64,000 nucleotides of DNA from an uncultured Lachnospiraceae bacterium (GTDB lineage Bacteria > Bacillota > Clostridia > Lachnospirales > Lachnospiraceae), in contig CAJUKA010000016.1 of the NCBI GenBank assembly GCA_910586585.1, forward strand, positions 1-64,000. Direction: 5' to 3'. The translations under genes were made by a program, and so were the position numbers. This document shows, in pieces, positions 16,466 to 25,579 of the stretch. The notes under the pieces were generated by a model that ran no database searches, was not told the origin of the DNA, and saw nothing but the letters and a program-made list of their open reading frames with translations. Each line of letters opens with the position of its first letter. Position 1 is the stretch's first letter.

Positions 16466-18148
16466 CTATCCCCCCACATGGATTATCACATCTGCTGCTG
16501 CAATACTGCTTGGCCTATGCGCAATCATAAGAATCGTACAGCCACCCTTTAAACCTTTTATTGCTTCCTGTATAAGTGATTCCGATTCATTATCGAGCGC
16601 AGACGTAGCTTCATCAAGAATAATAACAGGTGCATTTCTAATAATTGCCCGCGCGATCGCAATACGCTGCCTTTCGCCGCCTGACAAGGTATTTCCACGC
16701 TCCCCCAATACAGTATCGTACCCATCAGGCAGCCTTGTAATAAAAGAATGCGCATTTGCTGCTTTTGCTGCAGCTATAACCTCGTCGCGGCCTGCTGTAC
16801 ATCTGCCATAAGATATATTTTCTGCAATTGTTGTTTCATACAAATATGGTTCCTGTGGTACATAAGCGATTTGCTCTCTGATTTCCTTTAACGTAAGATC
16901 TGAATACGCTCTGCCATCTATGGTTATGTTTCCTTCTTCTAATGGATAGAATCCCAGCAAAAGTTTCGCAAGGGTGCTCTTTCCGCAGCCGGACTCTCCT
17001 ACGATAGCCGCAAAACTTCCTTTTTTTATTTCCATCGAAAAGTTATCCAAAATTTTTCTGTTTGCATCATATGCAAAGCCTGCCTTTTGCATGGATAGTA
17101 TCACATCCTTTTGTGCAGCAGCTTCCCCAACCATTTGCTTCCTTGTCTCCAATTTCCATTGTTTGGGTTCTTCTTCCAAATCCAAAAATTCAAATATCTT
17201 CTCTGCATTGGCAATACAGTTCATCATTTGAGGCAAATACTGCCCTATTTCCAGAAAAACATTGCGAAATGAACCATATAATGTATAAAGTGCGGTCAAT
17301 TCTCCAAGATTAATTCTTCCGATTGACACAAACCAGATTCCAAGTCCCAAAAAGGCCAATGCGCCTATTAAATCAAACATGCAATTAAGGCATTCCAGCC
17401 CTGCTGACAAACGGTTTGCGCCTTTTTGAATACGAAAATATTCTTTGTTTGCATCTGTATATTCTCTTGATAACTTTGATCCAACTGGAAAAATCTTGAC
17501 AAGTTCCATACCTGACAAAATATCTGTCAGCTTTTCAAGCACTCTGCTGTTTTCGTCCGAAAGGCGCTTCCCTGCCATTTTCATAGGATCGGCAAAAAGA
17601 TTGTTACCTGCAAAAGTAAGCAGGCTGACAGCAAACAGACAAAGCGTAAGTTCCCAACTAAAATAAAACATTGGAATCAGATACAAAACTGTAGAAATAA
17701 TCGCCGCTAACAATCTGCGAAGCCTTGATGTATAAATATCGGATGCTTTTTGGGTATCATAAATCAATTTTGACATAAAATCACTACTGTGATTTTTTTC
17801 ATAATAGGACATTGGCAGACGCATTGCTTTTGAAAACACCAGCTTTTCCACCTTCCCTGTACCAGTTTTTGCCTCAATGTTATAATGTATTATTCCGAAG
17901 CGCCATAAAAGCAGTCCAATCACAAATACCGTAAAATTGCCAACCACAAGAACAAGAATATTTTCTGTGCTGCCACTTTGTGCCGCTGTTATAATATTCT
18001 TGATTAAGTAGGAATTTGCTATCTTTCGTCCCACATCCCCTATGGTAGAAATCAAAATAGCGCTTAAATAGATAGGAAGCCGATTTCCCATAAGACCCAA
18101 GAAACGAAAAAGCGTTTTTTGTTTAACCTTTTGCATACATTTGTGCAT
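16466..18148 (-). CDS. ABC exporter half-transporter, subunit 2
   Basis: About 560 residues with an N-terminal six-helix membrane domain (about 20-300) and a C-terminal nucleotide-binding domain. It has Walker A GESGCGKST, signature LSGGERQ, Walker B VIILDEATSALD and H-loop IAHR. The start is ambiguous. ATG at 18148 (RBS GAGGG, 26-bp overlap with the preceding gene) seems best, but in-frame starts at 18178 and 18196 exist. It forms the natural heterodimer partner of the gene before it. Such pairs export drugs, lipids or peptides; the substrate is not evident. Confidence 0.9.
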   Translation of the reverse strand: MHKCMQKVKQKTLFRFLGLMGNRLPIYLSAILISTIGDVGRKIANSYLIKNIITAAQSGSTENILVLVVGNFTVFVIGLLLWRFGIIHYNIEAKTGTGKVEKLVFSKAMRLPMSYYEKNHSSDFMSKLIYDTQKASDIYTSRLRRLLAAIISTVLYLIPMFYFSWELTLCLFAVSLLTFAGNNLFADPMKMAGKRLSDENSRVLEKLTDILSGMELVKIFPVGSKLSREYTDANKEYFRIQKGANRLSAGLECLNCMFDLIGALAFLGLGIWFVSIGRINLGELTALYTLYGSFRNVFLEIGQYLPQMMNCIANAEKIFEFLDLEEEPKQWKLETRKQMVGEAAAQKDVILSMQKAGFAYDANRKILDNFSMEIKKGSFAAIVGESGCGKSTLAKLLLGFYPLEEGNITIDGRAYSDLTLKEIREQIAYVPQEPYLYETTIAENISYGRCTAGRDEVIAAAKAANAHSFITRLPDGYDTVLGERGNTLSGGERQRIAIARAIIRNAPVIILDEATSALDNESESLIQEAIKGLKGGCTILMIAHRPSSIAAADVIIHVGG

Positions 18149-19826
18149 AAATCCCTCTTTTTCCCAGAAGCTCTTCATGATTTCCTGCTTCTGCAATTTT
18201 ACCGCCGCTAACTACATAAATTTTTTTGGCATTTTTTATCGTAGAAAGTCTATGTGCAATGATAATCACGGTTCTTCCTATTGCGATTCTATCAATAGCT
18301 TCCTGTATTTTCTGCTCTGCGGCAACATCTACGGAAGCAGTTGGTTCGTCCAGCAGAAGAATTGGCGCATTCTTCAAAAAAGCTCTCGCAATCGAAATTC
18401 TCTGTCTCTGCCCTCCAGAGAGGAGCACGCCGCGTTCACCAACTAAAGTTTCATACCCTTGAGGCAGTTCCATAATAAAATCATGAATATTTGCATTTTT
18501 ACAAGCCTCCACAATCTCTTTCTCTGTAGCATTTTCCTTTCCACATGCTACATTCTGTCGAATTGTTCCAGGAAACAAAAAGATATTTTGTGATACTTGT
18601 GAAAAACACTTTCTTGCCGCTTCCAAATTCCAGTCCGCAAAGGAGTTCCCAAAAAGCCTGTACTGTCCTCCTCCTATTTCATAAAATCCGCATAGCAGCT
18701 TAAAAATCGTTGTCTTTCCCTCTCCTGAGCCTCCCACAAAAGCTGTCTGCTCTCCTGTTTCAATAGAAAAGCTCATTTTGTTTAAAACCGTGTGCTCTTG
18801 GCAGTCATCATAGCTAAATTCGACATCCTTCCACTCAATAGCCGGATTTGTTATATTGTTTTCAATCATTCTATGTACACTGCCGCCCGTTCTCTCTTCT
18901 GACTGACAATAAAGCTCTTGTATCCTCTTCAAGGAAACACCCACTTCACGGATATCATTTGCGCAAAACACAACATCACCAATTGGATACAAAATTCTGC
19001 TGAGTATCACTGTAAACGAAAGCATTTCACCAACAGTAATCCTGCCCAGCCTTGTTTCATACAGTGCAAAAAGATAACAAAAGATAACAGGAATAGTCGT
19101 AATCACGTTTTTTAGTACCCATCCAAGAGAAGAAATCCGTGTGCTTTTACATCCTTGCGCTACCATTTTGTCAATCACCATATCAATTTTCTGTTTATGA
19201 ACTTCGTATAGATTATAACTTCTGCCAACTACGATACCCTGAATCGCATCATAAGCCTTTTCTGTGCGCTCATCCATATGAACCCGCAGCTTTTTTGTCA
19301 ACTCTGCCAGTTTTTTTGACAGCTTATCTGCTACCACCAGCATAATCGGATAGCTCGCAAACAGCACGGCAATCAGTCGTGCATCCATTTGAATCAAATA
19401 CACCGTCGCCGTTGTCACTGTAATGATATTTACTAGAAATCCCGGAAGAATTTCTGAAAAAAACCTCCTCATTTCCTCCATATCGGATATCAACCTTGTA
19501 ATAATGCTTCCTGTTCCTTTTTCATCAGAATAAGCAAATGGAAGCCGCATCAAATGCTTCCCTAATGAGATACGAACATCCCTCTGTACCTTAGCACTAT
19601 AATGGCTCCCGCAGATACCTTTTAAATATGCAACTGCCGTTCCTAGAACAATCATACAAAATAACGGCATCATAAACCTTGAAAAATACACCTGTCTGCC
19701 TGAAAGCATCAAATCAACAGATTCTGCAATCAAATCATTTCCAAGAATCACAATTTCATTTAGCACAAATGAAAATAAAATAAACAGCAATAACATATAC
19801 CCATTACGCAAACTCGCTTTTAACAT
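18123..19826 (-). CDS. ABC exporter half-transporter, subunit 1
   Basis: A 567-residue fused permease/ATPase. Membrane domain (about 10-300) with an ABC_membrane fold, then a nucleotide-binding domain with Walker A GGSGEGKTT, signature LSGGQRQ and Walker B ILLLDEPTASVD. The Walker B motif ends EP-TASVD while the partner has EATSALD, so both sites look catalytically competent apart from small signature differences. The start has GGGGGGAG upstream. First gene of an operon with subunit 2 and a GNAT. Confidence 0.92.
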   Translation of the reverse strand: MLKASLRNGYMLLLFILFSFVLNEIVILGNDLIAESVDLMLSGRQVYFSRFMMPLFCMIVLGTAVAYLKGICGSHYSAKVQRDVRISLGKHLMRLPFAYSDEKGTGSIITRLISDMEEMRRFFSEILPGFLVNIITVTTATVYLIQMDARLIAVLFASYPIMLVVADKLSKKLAELTKKLRVHMDERTEKAYDAIQGIVVGRSYNLYEVHKQKIDMVIDKMVAQGCKSTRISSLGWVLKNVITTIPVIFCYLFALYETRLGRITVGEMLSFTVILSRILYPIGDVVFCANDIREVGVSLKRIQELYCQSEERTGGSVHRMIENNITNPAIEWKDVEFSYDDCQEHTVLNKMSFSIETGEQTAFVGGSGEGKTTIFKLLCGFYEIGGGQYRLFGNSFADWNLEAARKCFSQVSQNIFLFPGTIRQNVACGKENATEKEIVEACKNANIHDFIMELPQGYETLVGERGVLLSGGQRQRISIARAFLKNAPILLLDEPTASVDVAAEQKIQEAIDRIAIGRTVIIIAHRLSTIKNAKKIYVVSGGKIAEAGNHEELLGKRGIYAQMYAKG

Positions 19827-19862
19827 GCAGCTCTCCCCCCTAAATATAAATTCTGTACTTTT

Positions 19863-19948
19863 GCAGATTGAGCGCGTTGGCGCTCAATCTTTTACCTTAT
19901 AGGAAATTGCGAATGCAGATTGAGCGCGCTGGCGCTCAATCTTTTACC
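19863..19948. repeat. Two copies of a 34-bp palindromic repeat
   Basis: Copies at 19863-19896 and 19915-19948 share the stem ATTGAGCGC / GCGCTCAAT with 4-base loops GTTG and GCTG, then a CTTTTACC tail. They are spaced 52 bp apart. The second overlaps the stop codon of the XRE-PurM gene. Each can form a 9-bp hairpin. On the plus strand a short T-run follows, but no plus-strand gene lies upstream. Confidence 0.75.
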
Positions 19949-21185
19949 CCCATACCCTTGCGTCAGGGTGTTCTACATCTTTTTCGATTGTTCCAAGAAT
20001 ATAACATTGGTGATAGTGTTTTATCATGTTCACAGCCTCGTCACACTGCTCCTTAGGAACTGCCAAAATCATACTGATACCCAGGGAAAAATCCTCTAAA
20101 AAACATTCTCTGTCCATCATATTCAAATCATATAGATATCGGAACAGCGGCGGAATTGGTATTGATGAAACGCAAAGATTCGCACCTAGCCCTTGGGGAA
20201 TTGTCTCATAGTATTGGCGAAAATATAATGATTTTTTGATTTGGAAAATACCATGTACCAAATCTTGCTCACAAAGTCTATTGATAACGTTTACGTAACA
20301 GGCGTTTGGCTTCATCAGCTCATCCATAAAAATATGCTGAGCATCAACTTTGGCGTATGCAGTATCGGGTCTTCTATCAAGAATCACTTTAATAAAAGGA
20401 TAGCTTATAGATGAAATGCCATCTGAATGCAGACCAATCAAAACATCGCCTTCTTTTATTTTACTTCCTGTGATAATATTATTTTTGTCCACTACCCCTA
20501 TGACAACCGCTCCGACTTTATATTCTCCTGTATGATAATTGACAGCCTGTGCTGATACCTCCAATCCTGCGTACACAATTCCATTGCTCTCACAAGCTTC
20601 CTTGAATGCTTCTCCCATAACAAGAAGCTGTCCACTGTCATTATTCCCACAAACCATATTTGCTTGTAAAATCGCAGGCTTTACCCCAAAACGTATCAGG
20701 CTGTTCGCAGCATTTGACACCAAGTCCATACATAGTTCCCTATCATATCCATTTTCCATTGCAAAACGTTCTTTTGAACCGGGTACATAATTTGCAAATA
20801 CATATATTGGTTCTTTCATTGCAGAAGTATCCAATTTAAAAAATACTGGATCTGCAACATTTACATAGCGCAGCATATCGTCCTGTGTGACAAGACGGCT
20901 CAATCTGTCTTTTGCCATATGAAGTTTTTTGACATCCAAACCGGAATCCATATAGCTGATGACTTTCCTTTCCTCTGAAAACCCATTCAGCAAAAAATCA
21001 ACAGTCGTCTCTAATTCCTGCGCAATATCATAAATCATGTCTACTGATGGCAGACTGATTCCCTGTTCCCATCTCGAAACTGCCTGATAAGACACATTCA
21101 ATAAATCCGCAAGCTGTTTCTGTGTCATTCCTTTTATTTTTCTCTGTTCTGAAATTGCCCTTCCAACCTTTTCCCTGTCAAGCAT
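19944..21185 (-). CDS. XRE regulator fused to a PurM (AIR synthase-like) domain
   Basis: 413 residues. The N-terminal HTH_3 domain (about 9-62; GMTQKQLADLLNVSYQAVSR) is followed by a domain of about 320 residues with the PurM/AIR synthase fold. That domain shows DLVSNAANSLIRFGVKPAIL in place of the D-x-x-x-N-D motif region, then GLEVSAQAVNY and GDVLIGLHSDGISSISYPF, matching the PurM phosphate/nucleotide-binding loops. The remaining C-terminus matches the AIRS_C half. PurM makes aminoimidazole ribotide, but here the domain is attached to DNA binding and no pur genes adjoin. It is best read as a ligand-sensing regulator, though residual catalysis cannot be excluded. Confidence 0.8.
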   Translation of the reverse strand: MLDREKVGRAISEQRKIKGMTQKQLADLLNVSYQAVSRWEQGISLPSVDMIYDIAQELETTVDFLLNGFSEERKVISYMDSGLDVKKLHMAKDRLSRLVTQDDMLRYVNVADPVFFKLDTSAMKEPIYVFANYVPGSKERFAMENGYDRELCMDLVSNAANSLIRFGVKPAILQANMVCGNNDSGQLLVMGEAFKEACESNGIVYAGLEVSAQAVNYHTGEYKVGAVVIGVVDKNNIITGSKIKEGDVLIGLHSDGISSISYPFIKVILDRRPDTAYAKVDAQHIFMDELMKPNACYVNVINRLCEQDLVHGIFQIKKSLYFRQYYETIPQGLGANLCVSSIPIPPLFRYLYDLNMMDRECFLEDFSLGISMILAVPKEQCDEAVNMIKHYHQCYILGTIEKDVEHPDARVWG

Positions 21186-21383
21186 TCTGTTCCTCCTGGT
21201 ATTGATTTTTAAGATATGCTCTATTGTTAATAAAATTTTATCATATGATACCTTGTTTCACAAACAATGAACAATTGAGAGATTTTTTCAAACTCAATTG
21301 TGAATGATAGTGATTTTTGCTTGTTGGTTCTTGTCCTGTGGTAATGATCTGATTACGATTGTTCCTATTCCTCTTTTGGGACG

Positions 21384-21417
21384 CAAAAAGGCACATGGTC
21401 TGTTCCATGCGCCTTTA
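21384..21417 (-). terminator. Terminator after the ICMT-like fragment
   Basis: On the minus strand GGCGCATGG pairs with CCATGTGCC across a 6-base loop and is followed by TTTTT. One G-T pair is present. It lies 25 bp after the stop of the upstream gene. Confidence 0.8.
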
Positions 21418-21441
21418 TCATAGCAAGAAATTGCACCCCTA

Positions 21442-21831
21442 TTATTTTTCCATGTTGCAAATAAGGGAAAATCTGTGTGAAACACTGGTAATAATTTCCG
21501 TTTTATCGTTTTCTGCTATGCCAGCCCGCCAACTGTCTTTCATTGTTATGACTGATACCGTAAAAAGAATATCTCCAATAAAGCCAAGAACCACACCGAC
21601 AGTAACAAGCGTCCGCGACAAATATGAGGGAATAAAAAGCAGGCTAAGGACTTCTACTGCCACCACGGAATAAGTGGCTATTTTCATAACCAGCTCAATG
21701 TAAAATATTTTCGTTTTCTGCTTGCCTTTTGCCATTTGGTCTGTCTGTATGCCTTTTCTTTTTTGTAGTATCATCTTTCCAATATAGACTGCATAAAACA
21801 CAGCAAGTATCAGTAACCCTATAATTTTCAT
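21442..21831 (-). pseudogene. Isoprenylcysteine methyltransferase-like membrane protein, truncated
   Basis: 129 residues with about three helices (MKIIGLLILAVFYAVYIGKM; VLSLLFIPSYL; VTVGVVLGFIGDILF), then MKDSWRAGI and KTEIIT. Full-length ICMT/phospholipid methyltransferase-type proteins of Firmicutes are about 190-200 residues. After the KTEIIT region they continue with GIYxxSRNPxFLGF, the catalytic half. Here the frame instead runs into SVSHRFSLICNMEK and stops, followed by a terminator. This is the N-terminal two-thirds of a broken gene. Confidence 0.6.
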
Positions 21832-21891
21832 TATGTTTCCTTTCCCATAAGTACAGTGTCTTTCATATTTTGCAACCTTGTTTACTCTTTT

Positions 21892-22554
21892 TTATTTACC
21901 ATTTATTTCATTTATCTTTTGATAATACTTTATCATTCTTTTTACAATGCTCTGATATGATGTATTATGTAAATTTGCCTCCTCTACTATCTCATTAAAC
22001 AAATCAATATCTTCGCTACTAAAAACAAGATCTAGTTTCTTTTCTCTGACTCCAGCAATATGCTGATATTCTTCAGGATATGCATAATAACATGTTTTAC
22101 ACATATCTATATTTTTGGGAGTCCAATTTGGACAATGCTCGCAAGCCCATGATTTATCTCTATTGGCTGACGGTGATAAAAGCATAAAATAATCAGTATT
22201 CAACATATCAATCGGATCCCCTCCTATTTCATAAGGAACCCTGTGATCTGGTTGTAATAATCTCGCAGGATATTCTTCTCCATACAAATGACATTTAGCT
22301 CCATAACGGTCAATCAATGCATTTTTCAATTTTTCTGTAATCTGGGTTCGCCCCGATGCTTTTGACAATTGGTTTGTTTTCTTTGCCGCCTCCCAATCTC
22401 CAAATTTATAAGCAGCAATCGTTTTCCCACTGCTATCCTTAATTTTAAATGTATCTAATGGGATTCCCAATTCTCTTACATCCCTAGCTGCTCTGGGGGC
22501 ATGTTCATACCCGCCATTTTTTAAATCCTCTGGTATATCCATCTTCTTCTCCAT
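21892..22554 (-). CDS. HNH endonuclease, probable restriction enzyme
   Basis: 220 residues from the ATG at 22554, which overlaps the methylase stop (TAATG). The HNH core is QPDHRVPYEIGGDP (101-114), then LLSPSANRDKSW (125-136). A zinc ribbon C-x2-C-x10-C-x2-C follows (CEHC 138-141, CKTC 152-155). The first Cys of the usual HNH knuckle is present (KCHLYG) but its partner is not obvious. It is coupled to a DNA adenine methylase fragment, so it was the nuclease of a type II restriction system. If active without its methylase it would be toxic, so loss of activity or a methylase elsewhere is expected. Confidence 0.75.
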   Translation of the reverse strand: MEKKMDIPEDLKNGGYEHAPRAARDVRELGIPLDTFKIKDSSGKTIAAYKFGDWEAAKKTNQLSKASGRTQITEKLKNALIDRYGAKCHLYGEEYPARLLQPDHRVPYEIGGDPIDMLNTDYFMLLSPSANRDKSWACEHCPNWTPKNIDMCKTCYYAYPEEYQHIAGVREKKLDLVFSSEDIDLFNEIVEEANLHNTSYQSIVKRMIKYYQKINEINGK

Positions 22555-22934
22555 TATCCGAAACAAAATTCTAATTGCACATATTCATCTTGTTTACATT
22601 TTAAATTTTTACTTGTATATAAAGACTCATACGTTATTTCTTTTTTTCCATTAAGCGTTGCCTGCGCTGATAATCCAGCATTAATATACATATGATTCAA
22701 ATTAAGTTCCTCAGGAAAATGCTTTCCTATTATTTTATCTCCTGTCATACCATCATAACTTACAATAAAATCTATACCACGATTATTTAACTTTGCAAGT
22801 TCCACCACAAATTCTTCAAAATCTACACCTTGTATATAGCGATTATCTCTTGGATTCTCTCTATTTGATGTACCCTGGTATGGTGGGTCCATATCATCCT
22901 TAATATAAAATAGACATACTCTCCCTATTATCAT
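22554..22934 (-). pseudogene. D12-class DNA adenine methyltransferase, N-terminal truncation
   Basis: 126 residues containing motif IV (DPPYQGTSNR) and the C-terminal half of Dam-like N6-adenine methyltransferases (VDFEEFVVELAKL ... DFIVSYDGMTGD ... INAGLSAQATLNGKKEITYE). Motif I (FxGxG, SAM binding) and the target-recognition region, normally about 130-150 residues before DPPY, are missing. There is no ribosome binding site before the first ATG, and the upstream 220 bp carries no matching sequence. A deletion therefore removed the 5' part. Confidence 0.8.
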
Positions 22935-23158
22935 AGTATACTAGAAACAGGTTTTGTTTTCAATTAAAAATCCATGATAAACGGAACTTACCAGTTTTCG
23001 ATATAGTTCATTGATTGTGATAGGTGTATCTCTGTTAAAATGCTACTTTTTTGGAAAAAGTCAAGATTTCTTTTAAATGGGGCTAGACGCCGCGTTAGCG
23101 TCTTGGTACTATAAATAATAATTATGATAGAATCTTTAAAATAACGGGTGATACTTCA

Positions 23159-24223
23159 ATGAAAAAATTATTTTCTTTTTTTTGTTTTCTTTTTTGCATC
23201 TTCATACTTTTTGGTGTGGGCTGTTCCTCAAAAATAAAGAACGCACCTGTCACTCGGACAGGTTTTGCTTTTGATACGGTGGTTTCTATTACTATCTACG
23301 ATGAAAAAAAAGCAGATGTTCTTGACACCTGCCTTGCAATTTGCGAAAAATATGAATCTCTTTTTAGTACCACACAGGAAGGCTCTGATATATGGAATAT
23401 AAATCATTCCAATGGGTCCGCTGTTGCAGTTTCTTATGACACGGCGCAGTTAATACAGTCTGCCTTATTATACTGTGACCTGAGCAATGGTATGCTTGAT
23501 ATCACGCTTCGCCCACTATCCGAGGCGTGGAATATTTCCGGCCAAATGAAAGAAGCATCTGAAAATCCTGATTATGAATATACGATTCCTTCTGCGCAAA
23601 CCCTTTCAGAACTTCTAACACATGTTAATTATAAAAATGTACTTATTACCGATGAAACTGGATCTATGGTTGAATACAATGATATCCTTTCAGAAAACAA
23701 CCGTTATTTTGCAACCTTAAAAGACTCTCAAAGCGCTATTGATCTTGGGTTTATTGCCAAAGGTTTTATTGCAGACCACCTGAAAGCATATCTGCTGTCT
23801 GAGGGGATTGACAGCGGTATTATCAGCCTTGGGGGAAATATTCTGTTGATTGGTTCAAAGCCTGACGGTTCTAGCTACCATATTGGTATTCAAAAACCAT
23901 TTGCAGGCGGCAATGAAGTGATTACTACGATTCAAAACTGTGATGGTTCTGTTGTTTCTTCTGGTTGTTATGAACGTTATTTTTTGTTAGATGAAAAAAA
24001 CGAGATAATCTATCATCATATCTTTGATACAAAAACAGGTTATCCCGTTCAAAATGACCTATTAGGTGTTACAATCCTCTCGGATTCTTCACTGCAAGGC
24101 GATGCCCTCAGCACTTATTGCTATATGCTTGGACTCGACGAAGGACTTGCATACGTCCGCAGCCGGGACAATCTGGAGGCAATATTTATAACAAAAGATT
24201 TTGAGGTTGTAACATCGTATTAA
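23159..24223 (+). CDS. apbE: FAD:protein FMN transferase (ApbE), lipoprotein
   Basis: 354 residues. A lipoprotein signal ends at Cys 22 (FGVGC), so the enzyme acts outside the membrane. The ApbE fold is recognisable from TGFAFDTVVSITIYDEKK, AIDLGFIAKGFIADHLKAYL, SLGGNILLIGSKPDG and the metal-binding threonine/aspartate region near GDALSTYCYMLG. ApbE links FMN covalently to a Ser/Thr of target proteins, including RnfD and RnfG, whose genes lie 6 kb away. A stem-loop (AGACGC/GCGTCT) at about 23087-23105 lies in the upstream region. Confidence 0.93.
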   Translation: MKKLFSFFCFLFCIFILFGVGCSSKIKNAPVTRTGFAFDTVVSITIYDEKKADVLDTCLAICEKYESLFSTTQEGSDIWNINHSNGSAVAVSYDTAQLIQSALLYCDLSNGMLDITLRPLSEAWNISGQMKEASENPDYEYTIPSAQTLSELLTHVNYKNVLITDETGSMVEYNDILSENNRYFATLKDSQSAIDLGFIAKGFIADHLKAYLLSEGIDSGIISLGGNILLIGSKPDGSSYHIGIQKPFAGGNEVITTIQNCDGSVVSSGCYERYFLLDEKNEIIYHHIFDTKTGYPVQNDLLGVTILSDSSLQGDALSTYCYMLGLDEGLAYVRSRDNLEAIFITKDFEVVTSY

Positions 24224-24271
24224 ATGTTTTATATACTCACAAATCAGCGAACATACTTTTTCAATTCAATC

Positions 24272-24984
24272 CTAACGTTCCAATATTCTTCCATCTGTAG
24301 AGATTGTCACCACATTCCATGGGATAAACTTACCACTGTTCTGCAGCGCCTGTTTCGCTGCATTTTCAATTCCTCCACAGCATGGCACTTCCATTCTCAC
24401 AATTGTCACGCTCTTAATGTTGTTTCCTGCAATAATGGCAGTCAGTTTTTCAGTATAATCGCCTCCATCAAGCTTTGGACATCCAATCAAGGTGATATGA
24501 TTTCGAATAAACTCATTATGAAAATTCCCATAGGCATAAGCTGTACAATCCGCAGCAATCAGCAAATTCGCATTTTGAAAATAAGGAACTGTTAAGAAAT
24601 AACTTTACACTTTGACACAGGATGAGTTCACAAAGGCAAGGCGGAAGATGGAGTCGATGCGGGCATCGACGACTGATGACAACGCGGCATTTGCGGACTC
24701 AGACAAGTCAAATGTAAAGATTTATTTCTTAACAGCTCCTAAGGCGCATTTACAGGTGCTAATTTTATCTGAATCAGCCATTGACTAAGCTGACTGACTA
24801 TAGGCGTATTACAAATCTCTGCAGAAGAAATATCCCTAGTAATTGCTTTTGTATTTGTTCCTGGACAGCCACAAGGAAGTTTTTGATCTGTTTTCTTCTG
24901 CTTTGCAGCAAGTACCGCCATTACAAAAATGAGTCTGTTTTTCTTCCATTGCATTATTCTTTCGTTTACCAAGTCCGTGTACAA
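24272..24984 (-). pseudogene. Ferredoxin-type 4Fe-4S protein, split by a 155-bp element
   Basis: Two fragments on the minus strand join exactly if the inserted element is removed. The N-terminal side reads KLPCGCPGTNTKAI ... LSQWLIQIKLAPVNAP and the C-terminal side YFQNANLLIAADCTAYAYGN ... VRMEVPCCGGIENAAKQAL. This is the C-terminal domain of clostridial ferredoxin-family proteins (about 200-260 residues) that carry an N-terminal 2[4Fe-4S] domain. That N-terminal domain is gone; only residues after AVLAAKQKK survive. The gene is therefore both truncated and interrupted. Confidence 0.75.
24585..24739. mobile_element. 155-bp MITE-like element with long terminal inverted repeats
   Basis: The ends are inverted repeats of about 30 bp: GGAACTGTTAAGAAATAA at the left and, read from the right end, GGAGCTGTTAAGAAATAA; both continue into CTTTACAxTTTGAC. 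The host sequence is interrupted between the codons for P and Y with a TAA duplicated on each side (CCTTA is also shared). It encodes nothing. Length and structure fit a miniature inverted-repeat element mobilised by a transposase in trans. Confidence 0.8.
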
Positions 24985-24993
24985 ACAATGACA

Positions 24994-25476
24994 TTATTTT
25001 ACTTCTTTCGTTTCTTGGTATTTTAATGCCTCCACCAATCTATCCAAAAAGCCTGTCTGGCCTTTAAATATCTTCTTTCTGGCCTCTTCAACTGGAAACC
25101 ACTGTGCTCTGTCATTTTCTGGGAAAGTTTGAATATTTCCAGACTTCGGCGGCCACTCCATTTCAAACAGATTACTTTTTACCTTATTCACGTCTATATC
25201 CTTTTCTACCGCAAAAATCGTAATTTGCTTCTTACTTGACTGCTTAATTGTTCCAAGTTCTAATAACGCAGTTTCAATTTTACAGCCTGTTTCTTCCTCA
25301 AATTCTCTTTTCGCTGTATCTAAAATGGATTCGCCCTCCTCTTGCAGTCCTTTAGGGATTGACCATGCAGCTTCATCCTTTTTTGCCCAAAAAGGTCCGC
25401 CGGGATGTGCTAACATGACCATCAGTTTGCCACCCATATATTTATACACCAATATACCACCACTATGCTCAGCCAT
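24994..25476 (-). CDS. NUDIX hydrolase
   Basis: 160 residues. The Nudix box GX5EX7REUXEEXGU is complete at 43-65 (G-LQEEG-E ... AKREFEEETG). The N-terminal segment MAEHSGGILVYKYMGGKLMV and the AHPGGPFWAKKDEAAWSIPK region resemble diadenosine polyphosphate or nucleotide-sugar hydrolases annotated as DR1025/YjhB-like proteins. Substrates are nucleoside diphosphates linked to another moiety. It has its own promoter region upstream (104 bp gap) and converges with nothing. The split ferredoxin gene lies directly downstream. Confidence 0.9.
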   Translation of the reverse strand: MAEHSGGILVYKYMGGKLMVMLAHPGGPFWAKKDEAAWSIPKGLQEEGESILDTAKREFEEETGCKIETALLELGTIKQSSKKQITIFAVEKDIDVNKVKSNLFEMEWPPKSGNIQTFPENDRAQWFPVEEARKKIFKGQTGFLDRLVEALKYQETKEVK

Positions 25477-25579
25477 TTTTATCTACCTCCAAACTTAATT
25501 TCAAACTGATTATCTATTATATCAGAGCAATTTACTGCGTTCAAGGCTATCTGAAGCTTTGACTCAAATACTGTAACAG

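Noticed and set aside
23087..23105. AGACGC/GCGTCT hairpin before apbE as a riboswitch
   Set aside because: Only a 6-bp stem with no other conserved element; not enough to call a riboswitch or terminator.
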